NCBI RefSeq assembly: GCF_000762845.2
Contig: NZ_JRMQ02000001.1
Span: forward strand, 124,001 to 188,000
Direction: 5' to 3'
DNA: 64,000 nucleotides
Source of the DNA: Helicobacter japonicus
GTDB lineage: Bacteria; Campylobacterota; Campylobacteria; Campylobacterales; Helicobacteraceae
Of the stretch, positions 8,468 through 17,658 are shown piece after piece. The number at the start of each line of letters is the position of its first letter. Within the stretch, counting starts at the first letter, position 1. Made by a program: the position numbers and the translations under genes. A model generated the notes under the pieces. It was not told the origin of the DNA. It searched no databases and saw nothing but the letters and a program-made list of their open reading frames with translations.

Positions 8468-10554
8468 CTAAAACTTATATTCCACACTTGCCATTACCCT
8501 ACGTCCTGCCATATAATAGCCACTGCCATAGAAGTAATTTTTATCAAGCAAGTTAAACGCCCCAAGTGAGAGTTGCAAAGGCTCAATCGGACGATAATTT
8601 GCCTTTACATCAAGGAGAAAAATATCGTTATTTTGCCCATAGGCTGTAGGTGGGCTGTTTCTACTTCCACCAACGCTATAATATTGCTTACTTTGAAATG
8701 TCGCTAAACCTATCAAATCAATCTGTTTTATAGGTGAAATCACCAAAGTCGCATTGGCAATATGATTTGGATAATCTAAAATGCGTGAGCCATCAACCCC
8801 ATAGCTTGTTCCTGCAGTATTTGTTGCCTTACGCTCCACATAAGAATAATTTATGCCAAAGTTTATTTTATCCTCTAAGAATCCTTGCTTTAAGCTCACT
8901 TCTGCTCCATAAGAATAGCCCTCTTTGGCATTTTCTAAACGCATACACTCGCTTCCTATAATACAACTACTATCAGGTGCGCTAACAGATAAAAGCATAT
9001 TATTTAAATCATTATAAAAAGTAGCAAAAGATATTTGTGTAGATTCATAGTTAAAATCTACTCCTACTTCATAGTTTATAGCACTCTCATTTTGTAAGCT
9101 AGGATTTGGCGCACGATTGCCCCACATCGTAGAATATCGCTCTTTTAGAGTTAAAAGTTTGCTTTTTCGCCCAATATTAAGATGCAAAGTCGTGTAGTCA
9201 TTTAAACTTGCATATCCAATACCTTGCAATGTCCAACCATAAATGCTATAAGTTTTATCTTCCACATCTGCAATTTTTACTTTAAGCATATCATTTCTAT
9301 CATAGCTACCATTGATAGCAAAGCGGAATATACTATTTAAAGTTTGAGCGTATTCGGCAAAGATTGAAGTAGAAATATCTTTGAGTTTATCATCACTTCG
9401 AGTAAAAGTAGAGTTATTGCTTGTCCAACGCGTAAGCGTGTTGTTGTGATTATCTTGTCTAACATTAAGCCCAACTTTGAGATTCTTATATTCATCAAAA
9501 TCAAAATTGAGTGTCTCTATAAGCCCTAAAGTAAAATCATCATAAACTGATGTGTAAGGCTGAGTAAGAGATACACTTGAACCTGCCCAATTTGTTTGAG
9601 AGATACTACTACCATTGTAACTTCCAATTACCTGAAGTTTATTATCAAAGCTATCATAATATAACTTTGAATTAAGAGAAAGGACATCATTAAACTTAGA
9701 ATTTCCTAGTATATATGCGGTTATCTTGTCATAATTAGGCCAATTCCACCAATTCGTGCTCGTGTCATTAGCATTCATCATACCGCCTTTTTCACCCTTT
9801 TGATAAACAAGATTCAAAGAATATTCGTGATTCTCATTTGGTTCAAAGCCTACTTTTGCGCGCAAAGTATGATTTTTGTAATTTGAATTTACTTTGTCTT
9901 TGGTAGGTTGTAGCTGTGTTGGAGTAAATTTAGCTGAAAGTGGCAAAGAATCCCTATCGGTATAAGCATAGCTTAGCTGATAATACACCTTGCCTAAATT
10001 ACTTCCTATGGATAAAGCAGCCTGATTTTCATTGTTACTTACAAAGCCATATTTAGCACTCACTTCTAGCTTGTCCTTAGGTTTAGAAGTTACTATATTT
10101 ACTGCTCCACCGAGTGTATTCACTCCATAAATAGGGCTTGTATAGCCTTTGCTGACATTAATTTCAGAGATACCAAAAGAACTAAATTGACTCCAATCAC
10201 TTTGTCTATCATAAATACTATGCACAGGGATTCCATCAATAAACAACCCTATATGAATCGTGCTAAATCCTCGTATGCCAAGCATTGGCTCACCTCTACC
10301 TGCTGCTGGTGGCTGATAAAACACTCCGGGTGTATAGCGCAAAGCACTTGCAACATCGTTTGAAGCAGTATTTGCAATATCCTTGCTTGTGATAATTCCT
10401 AAAGTGGCATTAGTATCCGCTTTTTTACTTGTTGTTATCTCAATGCGCCCCAAATCATAGACATCTTCTGCGACAGAGAGCTCACACAAGCAAGTAAGCA
10501 ACAGCCCCCCCCTAAACTTAGTCTAGTATATTGAGACAATAATACATTCTGCAT
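8468..10554 (-). CDS. TonB-dependent receptor, phase-variable, OFF in this copy
   Basis: From ATG 10554 the reading frame MQNVLLSQYTRLSLGGG meets a run of eight G (minus strand) and shifts to an early stop. With nine G it would continue as LLLTCLCELSVAEDVYDLGRIEI into the long receptor frame, about 695 residues. The body is a clear TonB-dependent transporter: plug (SKDIANTASNDVASALRYTPG, MLGIRGFSTIHIGLFIDGIP, INVSKGYTSPIYGVNTLGGAVNIV) and a barrel ending in an aromatic residue (ASVEYKF). The long frame by itself has only a TTG without signal peptide, so the slipped start is the real one. It heads the operon of binding protein, methyltransferase, permease, ATPase and TonB. The ligand is presumably the complex carried by that transporter. 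Confidence 0.85.
10505..10512 (-). repeat. G8 (C8 on + strand) contingency tract (OFF)
   Basis: Eight C on the + strand, read as G on the minus strand, in the signal-peptide region of the second TonB receptor. One more G restores the frame, so this length is the closed state. Confidence 0.88.
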
Positions 10555-10734
10555 ACTCTTTCCCCCTGTATTAAAAAATATATTTCGATAATTCTAAAAG
10601 ATAAGAACTTAAATATATATTAAAATTATATAAAGAGCATAGGTTGAAAATCAAAATAGAGAAAATGACAAAAAAACATAAAATGTGCTACAATATTGCA
10701 CTTTATGAGCTTAAACTTACACAAAAGAGAGAGA

Positions 10735-12303
10735 ATGAATACACTTCCCATAAGCGTAACAATCTTAGTCAAAAATGCACAAGAAACATTGCAAGAATGT
10801 TTAGAATCTCTAAAGCGATTTGATGAGGTGATTTTACTTGATAATGGTAGCACTGATAAAACTTTAGAAATAGCACGCAACTTCTCTAATGTGCGGATTT
10901 TTGAGAGTGAATTTATCGGCTTTGGTGCGTTGAAAAACTTAGCGATAAGCTATACCAAGCACGATTGGATTTTGAGTATTGATTCTGATGAAGTGCTTGA
11001 ATCTAGCACACTTGCTCTCATTGAATCTTTAGAACTCAATTCCCATACAATTTACGCACTGCCGCGTAAAAATCTCTATAATGGAGAGTGGATAAAGGCG
11101 TGTGGGTGGTATCCAGACTATGTGTGGCGACTTTTTAATAAAACTTTCACGCGCTTTAATGATAATTTTGTTCATGAAAGTGTGATAATCCCCAAAGATG
11201 CACACACACTCAAACTCTCAAGCGGAATAAAACATTATGCTTATGATAATATCGCTCATCTGCTTGAAAAACTCCAACGATACTCAAGCCTTTGGGCAGA
11301 GCAAAATACACATAAAAAATCAAGTCCATTGAAAGCAATCACGCACGGATTTTGGACATTTTTTAGAGATTATTTTTTCAAAAAAGGTATTTTTTATGGA
11401 TATAAAGGCTTTGTGATTGCTACTTGCAATGGATTAGGCACTTTTTTTAAATATATGAAGCTTTATGAGCTTCAAAGCACGACCCCCCCCCAACTATCTT
11501 CGCTTATCATCACTACTTATAATCAAAAAGAAAGACTAGCCTTAGTGCTAGATTCTGTAAAAAATCTTGCGCTTTTGCCAAGTGAAGTGCTTATTGCCGA
11601 TGATGGCAGCACAGAGGATACAAAAGCATTGATAGAATCTTATGCAAAAGACTTTCCTTGTCCTTTAAGACATATTTGGCAAGAGGATAAGGGCTTTCGC
11701 TTAAGTGAGATTCGTAATCGTGCCATAAATGCGGCAAATGGAGAATATATCATTATTATTGATGGCGATATGATTTTAGATTCTCATTTTATAAAAGAAC
11801 ATCTACACTTTGCAAAAAAAGGTGTATTTTTGCAAGGCTCTCGTGTGATTTTAGATAAAAGCACCACACAGAACATTATGGATTCTCACGCAAAAGACGC
11901 ATTTACTTTGGCTTACGCACGAGGTGGATTCAAAGCAAGGAGATGTGCTTTGCTCTCATCATTTGTTTTCAACACTTCACGCATTAGGGCGGATTTTTTT
12001 GACAAAAAAGACTTTATCAAAGGCATTCGCGGGTGTAATATGAGCTTTTATAAGGCTGATTGTGTAAGCATCAATGGCTTTAATGAATCATTTATTGGCT
12101 GGGGGAGGGAAGATTCTGAATTTGTAGCAAGATTTTTATTTAATGGCGGAGAGATGAGGCGGCTAAAATTTGCTGGCATTGCCTATCATCTCTATCACCC
12201 TGAAAATCCCCGCACGATGCTAGAATCTAATCATAATATCTACCTACAAACCCTAGCAAATAAAAATCGCTATTGTGAAAAGGGCATAGAAAGCAACGAG
12301 TAG
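10735..12303 (+). CDS. Two-domain family 2 glycosyltransferase with C9 tract, ON
   Basis: About 522 residues from ATG 10735, preceded by AGAGAGAG; an in-frame upstream ATG at 10696 is less likely. The N-terminal half (1–245) is a GT-A fold of the WaaE/KdtX-like LPS type (ISVTILVKNAQETLQECLES, LLDNGSTDKT, WILSIDSDEVLE). The C-terminal half (about 255–520) is a second GT2 domain (SLIITTYNQKERLALVLDS, IADDGSTEDT, IIIDGDMIL) with a galactosyltransferase-like motif FIGWGREDSEF. It probably adds two sugars to LPS or another surface glycan. Nine C (11483–11491) lie in the linker. Slipping by one base either way gives a stop within about 20 codons, leaving only the first domain. Confidence 0.9.
   Translation: MNTLPISVTILVKNAQETLQECLESLKRFDEVILLDNGSTDKTLEIARNFSNVRIFESEFIGFGALKNLAISYTKHDWILSIDSDEVLESSTLALIESLELNSHTIYALPRKNLYNGEWIKACGWYPDYVWRLFNKTFTRFNDNFVHESVIIPKDAHTLKLSSGIKHYAYDNIAHLLEKLQRYSSLWAEQNTHKKSSPLKAITHGFWTFFRDYFFKKGIFYGYKGFVIATCNGLGTFFKYMKLYELQSTTPPQLSSLIITTYNQKERLALVLDSVKNLALLPSEVLIADDGSTEDTKALIESYAKDFPCPLRHIWQEDKGFRLSEIRNRAINAANGEYIIIIDGDMILDSHFIKEHLHFAKKGVFLQGSRVILDKSTTQNIMDSHAKDAFTLAYARGGFKARRCALLSSFVFNTSRIRADFFDKKDFIKGIRGCNMSFYKADCVSINGFNESFIGWGREDSEFVARFLFNGGEMRRLKFAGIAYHLYHPENPRTMLESNHNIYLQTLANKNRYCEKGIESNE
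11483..11491 (+). repeat. C9 contingency tract between two glycosyltransferase domains (ON)
   Basis: Nine C encode Pro-Pro at the inter-domain linker, in frame here. The C8 and C10 forms both hit stops soon after the tract. Confidence 0.85.
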
Positions 12304-12311
12304 GATAATAT

Positions 12312-12482
12312 TTAGACATTTTGTGTATTTTCAAAGCGTGCTACTGCACTTTGTGCTACATTCATCTTTTGCGCTATTTCTTTTTGTGTCAATTTAGAAT
12401 CTATTCTCGCCTTTATGAGTTGCTCTTGAATATTAGAATTTTTAACTTTAGCTCCTCTTAGTTGTTTCCTTGTATGCTGCAT
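12312..12482 (-). CDS. Mini HTH (XRE/Cro-like) DNA-binding protein, 56 residues
   Basis: ATG at 12482 lies inside the end of the phosphoethanolamine transferase gene (25 nt overlap) and the frame stops at TAA 12312. The product carries a compact helix-turn-helix: QLIKARIDSKLTQKEIAQKM followed by NVAQSAVARFEN. This matches the XRE pattern of helix 2 (LTQKEIAQKM), turn, and recognition helix (AQSAVARFE). It is shorter than usual XRE regulators, with a basic 20-residue N-terminus. It may be a stand-alone regulator or the antitoxin-like part of a pair, but no toxin gene is next to it. Translation is probably coupled to the upstream gene. Confidence 0.65.
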   Translation of the reverse strand: MQHTRKQLRGAKVKNSNIQEQLIKARIDSKLTQKEIAQKMNVAQSAVARFENTQNV

Positions 12483-14314
12483 TTACCTTGCTCAAGATAG
12501 CTTTTTTGTGTTTTTAGCTCTTTATCATAATCTTTTACATTACTCTTATCTCCCACTTTACGCATTCTACTCTTAAGAAAGGCTTTGTTTGTAGCAAGGA
12601 GACTTCTTTGGGATTCATAGCCATTAAGGCTAATCCCTGCAATATCTAAAAGTGTGTGCATTAAATCATCATTCATATATTTTTGATTTTGTGCTTTTTG
12701 TATTCTTTTATAAAGTTGTGGGTGCTTTTGTATAAAACTATCACTTACATAAATAATAAAAGGAATCTCCACCATAAAACGCGAGATTTTAGAATCTGAA
12801 TGTCCTATGAAATTTCTAAAGTCATAGATTTCTTCTCCGTGGTCGCTAAAATAAATCACTATGCTATCGCTTCTTTCAAATCTTTTGATAATCTCACTTA
12901 AGATAAAATCACCATAGAGGGTGGCGTTATCATAGTGCATATTTTCCTCTATATTTGCACTTTTTTGAGGTGAATTATCCTCTTGGCAAAGCATATCTTT
13001 TGGCGTAAAATGTGCGAAATTGGTTGGATAGCGGTTATAATATTTGGCGTGATTTCCCATTAAATGCAGGGCATAAAATATAGGCTTTGTGTGAGTTAGG
13101 CTAGATTCTAATTTTTGCTCTGTATTTTCATCTGCACCTTGTTGCAAACCTTCTTGCTCTAGCTGCTCATTTTTAAGAATCTCTAGAATACTCTCATCAA
13201 ATTTTGTCGTGCTCATCTTATCATTGACATTGACAAATATTGCCTCATCTGCGCGTTTTAATATCGTAGCTGCCGCATTGCCAAAGAGACTTACAGGCTC
13301 TTGATTTGATATGCTAATGGTGTGATAGCCCCCTAGCTTAAAAGCATCAATGATGTTTAAAAACTCATACCATTGCTTTTTTGAAAATTTTTTATGTATT
13401 GTTTGAATGCCTTGTGAATCTTGATTTGCCAATGTTAGACTAAGTGAAAGGCTTTCGTGAGTTTGGGCGTGAGGAGAAATAACATCACTAAACACAAAAA
13501 GATTATTTGGTTTAGAATCTTTAAGATTATCTAAAAGTGGTGTGGTAGGTAATGGATATCCATAAAGGCTTAATTTACCTCTTTGGGTAGATTCTCCAAT
13601 GACAAGCACAATATTATCAATATTGTTCTTTGCTTTTTTGACTTGCAAGGATTGAGCAAGATTATCAAAATTGGCGTTTAGTTTTTTATATTCCTTTATG
13701 AATCCTCGAGTGTTTTCAATGGCACGATAGATTTGCTTTGTGTAGTTATATATCATATCACTCCAATCCTCATTGAGCGGCTTTGTGTGTGTGAAAATCA
13801 TCGCCAAAACAGCGCAGAGGAGACATACAAATACAGCGTAGATTCTGTATAGAATCTTTTTGCTCGGGCTAAATGGCTTTATCTTACGCCACAATAGGAT
13901 AATCATTAGCCCAAAAAACGCATAAAGCACACAAAGCGAAAAAGTGATATAATTATGTAAAAATTCCGCACTCTCCTGTGGGTTTGTCTCTAGAGCAACT
14001 ATGACGAGGTAAGAATTGAGATTGCTATCAAAAGTGTAAAGCAAAAATACATCGATGATAAAAAAAAGTAGGCTAAGCACAAAAATTGTGTAGGCGATAA
14101 TGCGTGAGAAACTATGAGGGAGCAAAGAGAGTAGAGAAAAAATGAGAAAATAGCTTACGCAAAGCAAACTTTCTCGGTAAAAAAACGAGCTAAACCAATA
14201 TAAATCCCAATGCTTTGTATAAACATAATACTGTGAGCCTAGCAACACAATGGTGTTGAGCACAATGAGAATGACAAAGATTCTAAAAAGTGTGATGTTG
14301 GCAAAAAGCTTCAT
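12458..14314 (-). CDS. Phosphoethanolamine transferase (sulfatase superfamily)
   Basis: A 618-residue inner-membrane enzyme with five N-terminal membrane segments (about residues 8–175) and a periplasmic sulfatase-fold domain. The catalytic region is NIVLVIGESTQRGKLSLYGY with the nucleophilic Thr, and the metal site includes YFSDHGEEIYD. Family members (EptA/EptC/CptA) transfer phosphoethanolamine from phosphatidylethanolamine to lipid A, LPS core or proteins. Which acceptor applies is not visible. Its start is next to an ABC-2 permease gene, which overlaps it by 4 nt. A Gln/Glu-rich insertion (about 395–415) is unusual. The downstream HTH gene overlaps the 3' end. Confidence 0.9.
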   Translation of the reverse strand: MKLFANITLFRIFVILIVLNTIVLLGSQYYVYTKHWDLYWFSSFFYRESLLCVSYFLIFSLLSLLPHSFSRIIAYTIFVLSLLFFIIDVFLLYTFDSNLNSYLVIVALETNPQESAEFLHNYITFSLCVLYAFFGLMIILLWRKIKPFSPSKKILYRIYAVFVCLLCAVLAMIFTHTKPLNEDWSDMIYNYTKQIYRAIENTRGFIKEYKKLNANFDNLAQSLQVKKAKNNIDNIVLVIGESTQRGKLSLYGYPLPTTPLLDNLKDSKPNNLFVFSDVISPHAQTHESLSLSLTLANQDSQGIQTIHKKFSKKQWYEFLNIIDAFKLGGYHTISISNQEPVSLFGNAAATILKRADEAIFVNVNDKMSTTKFDESILEILKNEQLEQEGLQQGADENTEQKLESSLTHTKPIFYALHLMGNHAKYYNRYPTNFAHFTPKDMLCQEDNSPQKSANIEENMHYDNATLYGDFILSEIIKRFERSDSIVIYFSDHGEEIYDFRNFIGHSDSKISRFMVEIPFIIYVSDSFIQKHPQLYKRIQKAQNQKYMNDDLMHTLLDIAGISLNGYESQRSLLATNKAFLKSRMRKVGDKSNVKDYDKELKTQKSYLEQGKCSIQGNN

Positions 14315-15024
14315 TCAAGTTCCAGTTTATACATAATCAAATACCGCGCGGCAAAGTAAAATATGATACTAAGAAACAATTTATCTATATTTAAAAAACT
14401 AAAAAAAGGGGTTAAAATTGCAAATGGAATCCATATAAGATGAATAACAAGTGCGATTCCAAAGCCTTTAAATAGCACAAAAGTGCGCACTTTGAGAGCA
14501 TTAAGCAAAGCCGTAATAAAGAGTATAAGCGTTATATAAAATATAACTATAGTCAATGTATGAAAAAATATTATCAAGACTTCTTGTGTGTATATAACTG
14601 ATAAGAGTCTTACAAAAGATTCTGGGTCATAAAGTATTTTCATAGAGACGGGGGCAAAATAAATTCCAAATACCGCCCAAAAGGCAAGAACGATAATCTT
14701 AGAGAGCAAAATAGCATCAAGACTAAGAGGCAAAGTAAGTGTCAAATATCCCCTACTTCCAAAAATCTCTACCCAAAAGCTCTGAAATGCACGCACTATA
14801 AGTAATGCACCAAAAGCAATAAAACTGCCTACTATAAGAGTAATAAGCAACACTTTCATCACATCATTAGCCAAAAACAATTCATAAAAAAACCATTTTC
14901 TTGAAAATGATATTTCACAAAATTCTAATAATAATAGGGCAAGTATTCCTATCCCATAAGTAAAGGCAAGAGGCATAGCACTTGATAAAAATTCATATTT
15001 AAAAAATGTGAAAAATCCTTTCAT
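14311..15024 (-). CDS. ABC-2-type transporter permease
   Basis: A 237-residue protein with about six predicted membrane helices (hydrophobic stretches near residues 15–35, 55–75, 100–125, 145–175, 185–205, 215–230). It has no sequence motif of its own. It is called a permease because it overlaps the ATPase gene by 4 nt on its 5' side and matches the size of ABC-2 permeases. The pair probably exports a lipid, peptide or glycan precursor. The next gene is a phosphoethanolamine transferase, so an envelope role is plausible. Substrate unknown. Confidence 0.75.
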   Translation of the reverse strand: MKGFFTFFKYEFLSSAMPLAFTYGIGILALLLLEFCEISFSRKWFFYELFLANDVMKVLLITLIVGSFIAFGALLIVRAFQSFWVEIFGSRGYLTLTLPLSLDAILLSKIIVLAFWAVFGIYFAPVSMKILYDPESFVRLLSVIYTQEVLIIFFHTLTIVIFYITLILFITALLNALKVRTFVLFKGFGIALVIHLIWIPFAILTPFFSFLNIDKLFLSIIFYFAARYLIMYKLELE

Positions 15025-15764
15025 TTGCCTTCTCCATTTATGAAATCTCCTGCAAGAGTATCTAAACGTGATATTTCAGCTTTAAATGCTACTTGGAGAT
15101 TTTCATATTTATCTGTGAGCGATTCCACACTTTCATAGTGTAACACACGCCCTTGATATAAAAATATCACATCATCTAAAATAGGTTGCACATCATTGAC
15201 AAGATGCGTAGCAAGAATCACACTTGAATGCTTTGGAACATAACTTTTAAGTAATTCAAAAACTTTCTCTCTTGAGTAAGGATCAACTCCGGCAATAGGC
15301 TCATCAAGAATATAAATCTTCGCTTGACGCGCAAGGGCAAGGATAAGATGTAATTTTTCAATATTCCCTTTGGAGAGGCTTTTAATAGAAGATTCTAAAG
15401 GAATATGTAAAATCTCACACATTTGCCTTGCCTTATTTTCATCAAAATCAGCAAAAAAATCTGTAAAATATCTCATACATTGCACTGCATTCATTCTTGG
15501 ATTTAAGATATTTCTATCAGGCAAATATGCAGTGATTTGTTTAGTATAGAGGCTTGGTTTATGTCCATCAAGTAAAACTTCACCTTGATATTGACGCAAA
15601 AGCCCTACAAGAATCTTAATCAAAGTGCTTTTGCCGCTACCATTTGGTCCAAGCAAACCAACGATTTTACCTTGAGGAATGTTGAGATTCACATCGCACA
15701 AAGCATTGATGTGAGTATAAGTTTTGCTTAAATGTGTGATTTGGACAAGATTAGATTCATTCAT
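15021..15764 (-). CDS. ABC transporter ATPase (ABC-2 exporter)
   Basis: A 247-residue ATPase with Walker A GPNGSGKST (about 38–46), a signature region SLSKGNIEKLHL in which SKG replaces SGG, Walker B IYILDEPIAGVDP and the switch histidine in VILATHLVND. The domain order matches the CcmA/NatA class that drives ABC-2 permeases. It begins at ATG 15764 and is the first gene of a run of four same-strand genes down to the small HTH gene. Function: energising the permease at 14311–15024. Confidence 0.9.
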   Translation of the reverse strand: MNESNLVQITHLSKTYTHINALCDVNLNIPQGKIVGLLGPNGSGKSTLIKILVGLLRQYQGEVLLDGHKPSLYTKQITAYLPDRNILNPRMNAVQCMRYFTDFFADFDENKARQMCEILHIPLESSIKSLSKGNIEKLHLILALARQAKIYILDEPIAGVDPYSREKVFELLKSYVPKHSSVILATHLVNDVQPILDDVIFLYQGRVLHYESVESLTDKYENLQVAFKAEISRLDTLAGDFINGEGK

Positions 15765-15854
15765 CTCTCACTCCATTTTTGTGTATGAGAATAATAAGGA
15801 AACAAGACTAGCTCTCCTTGCTCTTTAAAAGAGAAGAAGAGTAGATATTACGCA

Positions 15855-16067
15855 TTAGAGTTTAGACTCGTAACGGCGGAGCATATAAAGTCGTTTAAGC
15901 ATTTTTTTCTTTGCATTGATTTTTTGTTTTTTACGCTTTTCAGTTTTAGATTCAAAAAATCTCCTTGCACGCACTTCAGTTACGACAAGGTTGCGGTCGG
16001 TTTGTTTTTTGAACTTTCTGTATGCTTCTTCAAAAGATTCGCTTTCTTTCACTTTAATACCAGGCAT
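15855..16067 (-). CDS. rpsU: 30S ribosomal protein S21
   Basis: The 70-residue basic protein begins [20 protein letters not shown] and has a Lys/Arg-rich tail ([19 protein letters not shown]), the typical S21 pattern and length. S21 binds the small ribosomal subunit near the anti-Shine-Dalgarno region and helps initiation. An AGGTGAAAGG site precedes the ATG. The gene appears to be on its own, between the ABC ATPase gene and tRNA-Arg. Confidence 0.97.
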   Translation of the reverse strand: MPGIKVKESESFEEAYRKFKKQTDRNLVVTEVRARRFFESKTEKRKKQKINAKKKMLKRLYMLRRYESKL

Positions 16068-16201
16068 TACCTTTCACCTACTTTCTTTTAAGATTAAGGC
16101 GGTATTTTACTTTGATTTTGTTGTAAATTTTCTTAAAGATGCAAACTCATAAAGTGAGTTTTAAGAAAATTTCGCTAGAATGCCAAGCTTACTTCACATT
16201 T

Positions 16202-16278
16202 GTGCTCGTAGCTCAGCTGAATAGAGCAACAGGTTGCGGTCCTGTAGGTCGGGGGTTTGAATCCCTCCGAGCACGCCA
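16202..16278 (+). tRNA. tRNA-Arg, anticodon GCG
   Basis: A 77-nt cloverleaf with acceptor GTGCTCG/CGAGCAC, D arm GCTCAGCTGAATAGAGC, anticodon stem ACAGG/CCTGT with loop TTGCGGT, T arm GGGGG-TTTGAAT-CCCTC and an encoded CCA end. The anticodon GCG reads CGC (and CGU by wobble). Many bacteria use ACG converted to inosine for these Arg codons, so the G34 form is worth noting. Confidence 0.95.
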
Positions 16279-16411
16279 TTCTTCAACATAAAAACAATAC
16301 TTTTTAAGACTTATTTTCTCACACTATGCTTTTTTGTATATAGCTAGAAAGATTGCAATAATTTGGAAAATTTTAAAGTAAAAATAGTCAAGGGGAAAAA
16401 CGCATTAGAGA

Positions 16412-16457
16412 AATGCAAAATGTTTAGTTCAAACCTTTTAACCAAACTTTTTGCATT
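16412..16457. terminator. Long hairpin between tRNA-Arg and ftsZ
   Basis: An imperfect 18-bp inverted repeat: the left arm starts AATGCAAAATGTTT and the right arm ends AAACTTTTTGCATT, with two mismatches and a loop of about ten bases. It lies between the converging tRNA-Arg and ftsZ genes, so it may end transcription from both sides. A clear U run directly after the stem is missing; on the minus strand a T5 follows after about 16 nt. Confidence 0.5.
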
Positions 16458-16487
16458 ATATTTGATATTTGGCTCTGTTTAAAAAGA

Positions 16488-17642
16488 TTAATCTCTTGCT
16501 GCACGCAAATATGTAGGGACTTCTAGCTCATCTCCAAACAAGCCATTTTCTTCTTTAAAGTTTCGAGAGACAATACGGAAACTCTCATTGATTTTTTGAA
16601 TCCCCTCTTCTTGTGCTGTTTTAGTCTGTGCTTGTGAATTGCTACTTGTAACAATTTCTTTTTCAAAGCCTGTAGCAATCACGGTAACACGCACATAATT
16701 TTCATCTACATCTGTGCGAGTATGTGTGCCATAAATCACATCTGCATACTCATCAGCAACAGAATGGATAATCTCCATTGCTTCATTTACACCAAGAAGT
16801 GGATGATTTTCGTGAAATTCAAAGCTTACAAGCACACCTTTTGCACCCTTAATAGAGATATTATCAAGCAAAGGAGATTCTGTTGCTTCACGCATAGCAT
16901 CAATAGCCGCATTATCACTTGTAGCCTCACCAATACCCATAAGTGCCAAGCCTTTATAACTCATAACTGTTCTTGCATCAGCAAAATCCACATTAATGTC
17001 TTTTGGTCCATGGTTTAATATCATATTTGACATACCATTTACAGCACGAGCAAGCACATCATCAACAATTTCTAAAGATTCTTTATAGCCAAGTCGAGGG
17101 GGGATAATAGAGAGCAATCTTTCATTTGGAATCACTACAATACAATCACTTTCTGCCTTAAGATTCTGTAAGCCTTCTTCGGCAAATTTTGCACGTTTAT
17201 TTCCCTCCGATTTAAAAGGTTTAGTAACAACAGAAATTGTGAGCGCACCTATTTCTTTTGCAGCTTTAGCAATTACAGGTGCTGCACCTGTGCCTGTGCC
17301 TCCACCAAGTCCTGCGGAAACAAACACGATATGTGAGCCACTTAATGCTGCTTTAATCTCTTCATAAGTCTCTAGTGCTGCTTTTTCACCAACTTCTGGT
17401 CGCATACCTGCACCCAAGCCACCTGTAAGCTTCTCGCCAAGAATCATTTTCACATCTGCATTAGCCGTATATAAATCTTGCATATCTGTATTAGCCGCAA
17501 TAAGCTTAACTGCCTTATGTGGATTTGTATTTGCAAGATGACTTATCATATGAGAGCCACCGCCACCTACACCAATCGTTGTAATCACTACGCCTTGTGG
17601 TCGTGGCTGAATTTCTTGAATGTCAATAACATTATTATTCAT
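16488..17642 (-). CDS. ftsZ: Cell division protein FtsZ
   Basis: A 384-residue tubulin-like GTPase that forms the division ring at mid-cell. The nucleotide-binding loops are visible: GVGGGGSHMISH near the N-terminus (about 26–37), the tubulin signature GLGGGTGTGAAP (about 112–123) and the T7 loop region NVDFADARTVM. The C-terminal tail is short and ends EVPTYLRAARD, the conserved peptide that contacts FtsA. The gene follows ftsA by 16 nt and is the last of a ppiD-like–ftsA–ftsZ run. GAGAGGGAA precedes the ATG. Confidence 0.98.
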   Translation of the reverse strand: MNNNVIDIQEIQPRPQGVVITTIGVGGGGSHMISHLANTNPHKAVKLIAANTDMQDLYTANADVKMILGEKLTGGLGAGMRPEVGEKAALETYEEIKAALSGSHIVFVSAGLGGGTGTGAAPVIAKAAKEIGALTISVVTKPFKSEGNKRAKFAEEGLQNLKAESDCIVVIPNERLLSIIPPRLGYKESLEIVDDVLARAVNGMSNMILNHGPKDINVDFADARTVMSYKGLALMGIGEATSDNAAIDAMREATESPLLDNISIKGAKGVLVSFEFHENHPLLGVNEAMEIIHSVADEYADVIYGTHTRTDVDENYVRVTVIATGFEKEIVTSSNSQAQTKTAQEEGIQKINESFRIVSRNFKEENGLFGDELEVPTYLRAARD

Positions 17643-17658
17643 TTATGTTCCCTCTCTT

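Noticed and set aside
8468-10501. TTG 10501 as the true start of the second TonB receptor
   Set aside because: It would lack a signal peptide. ATG 10554 with a GGGGGA-type site and one extra G gives a normal signal peptide in the same frame.
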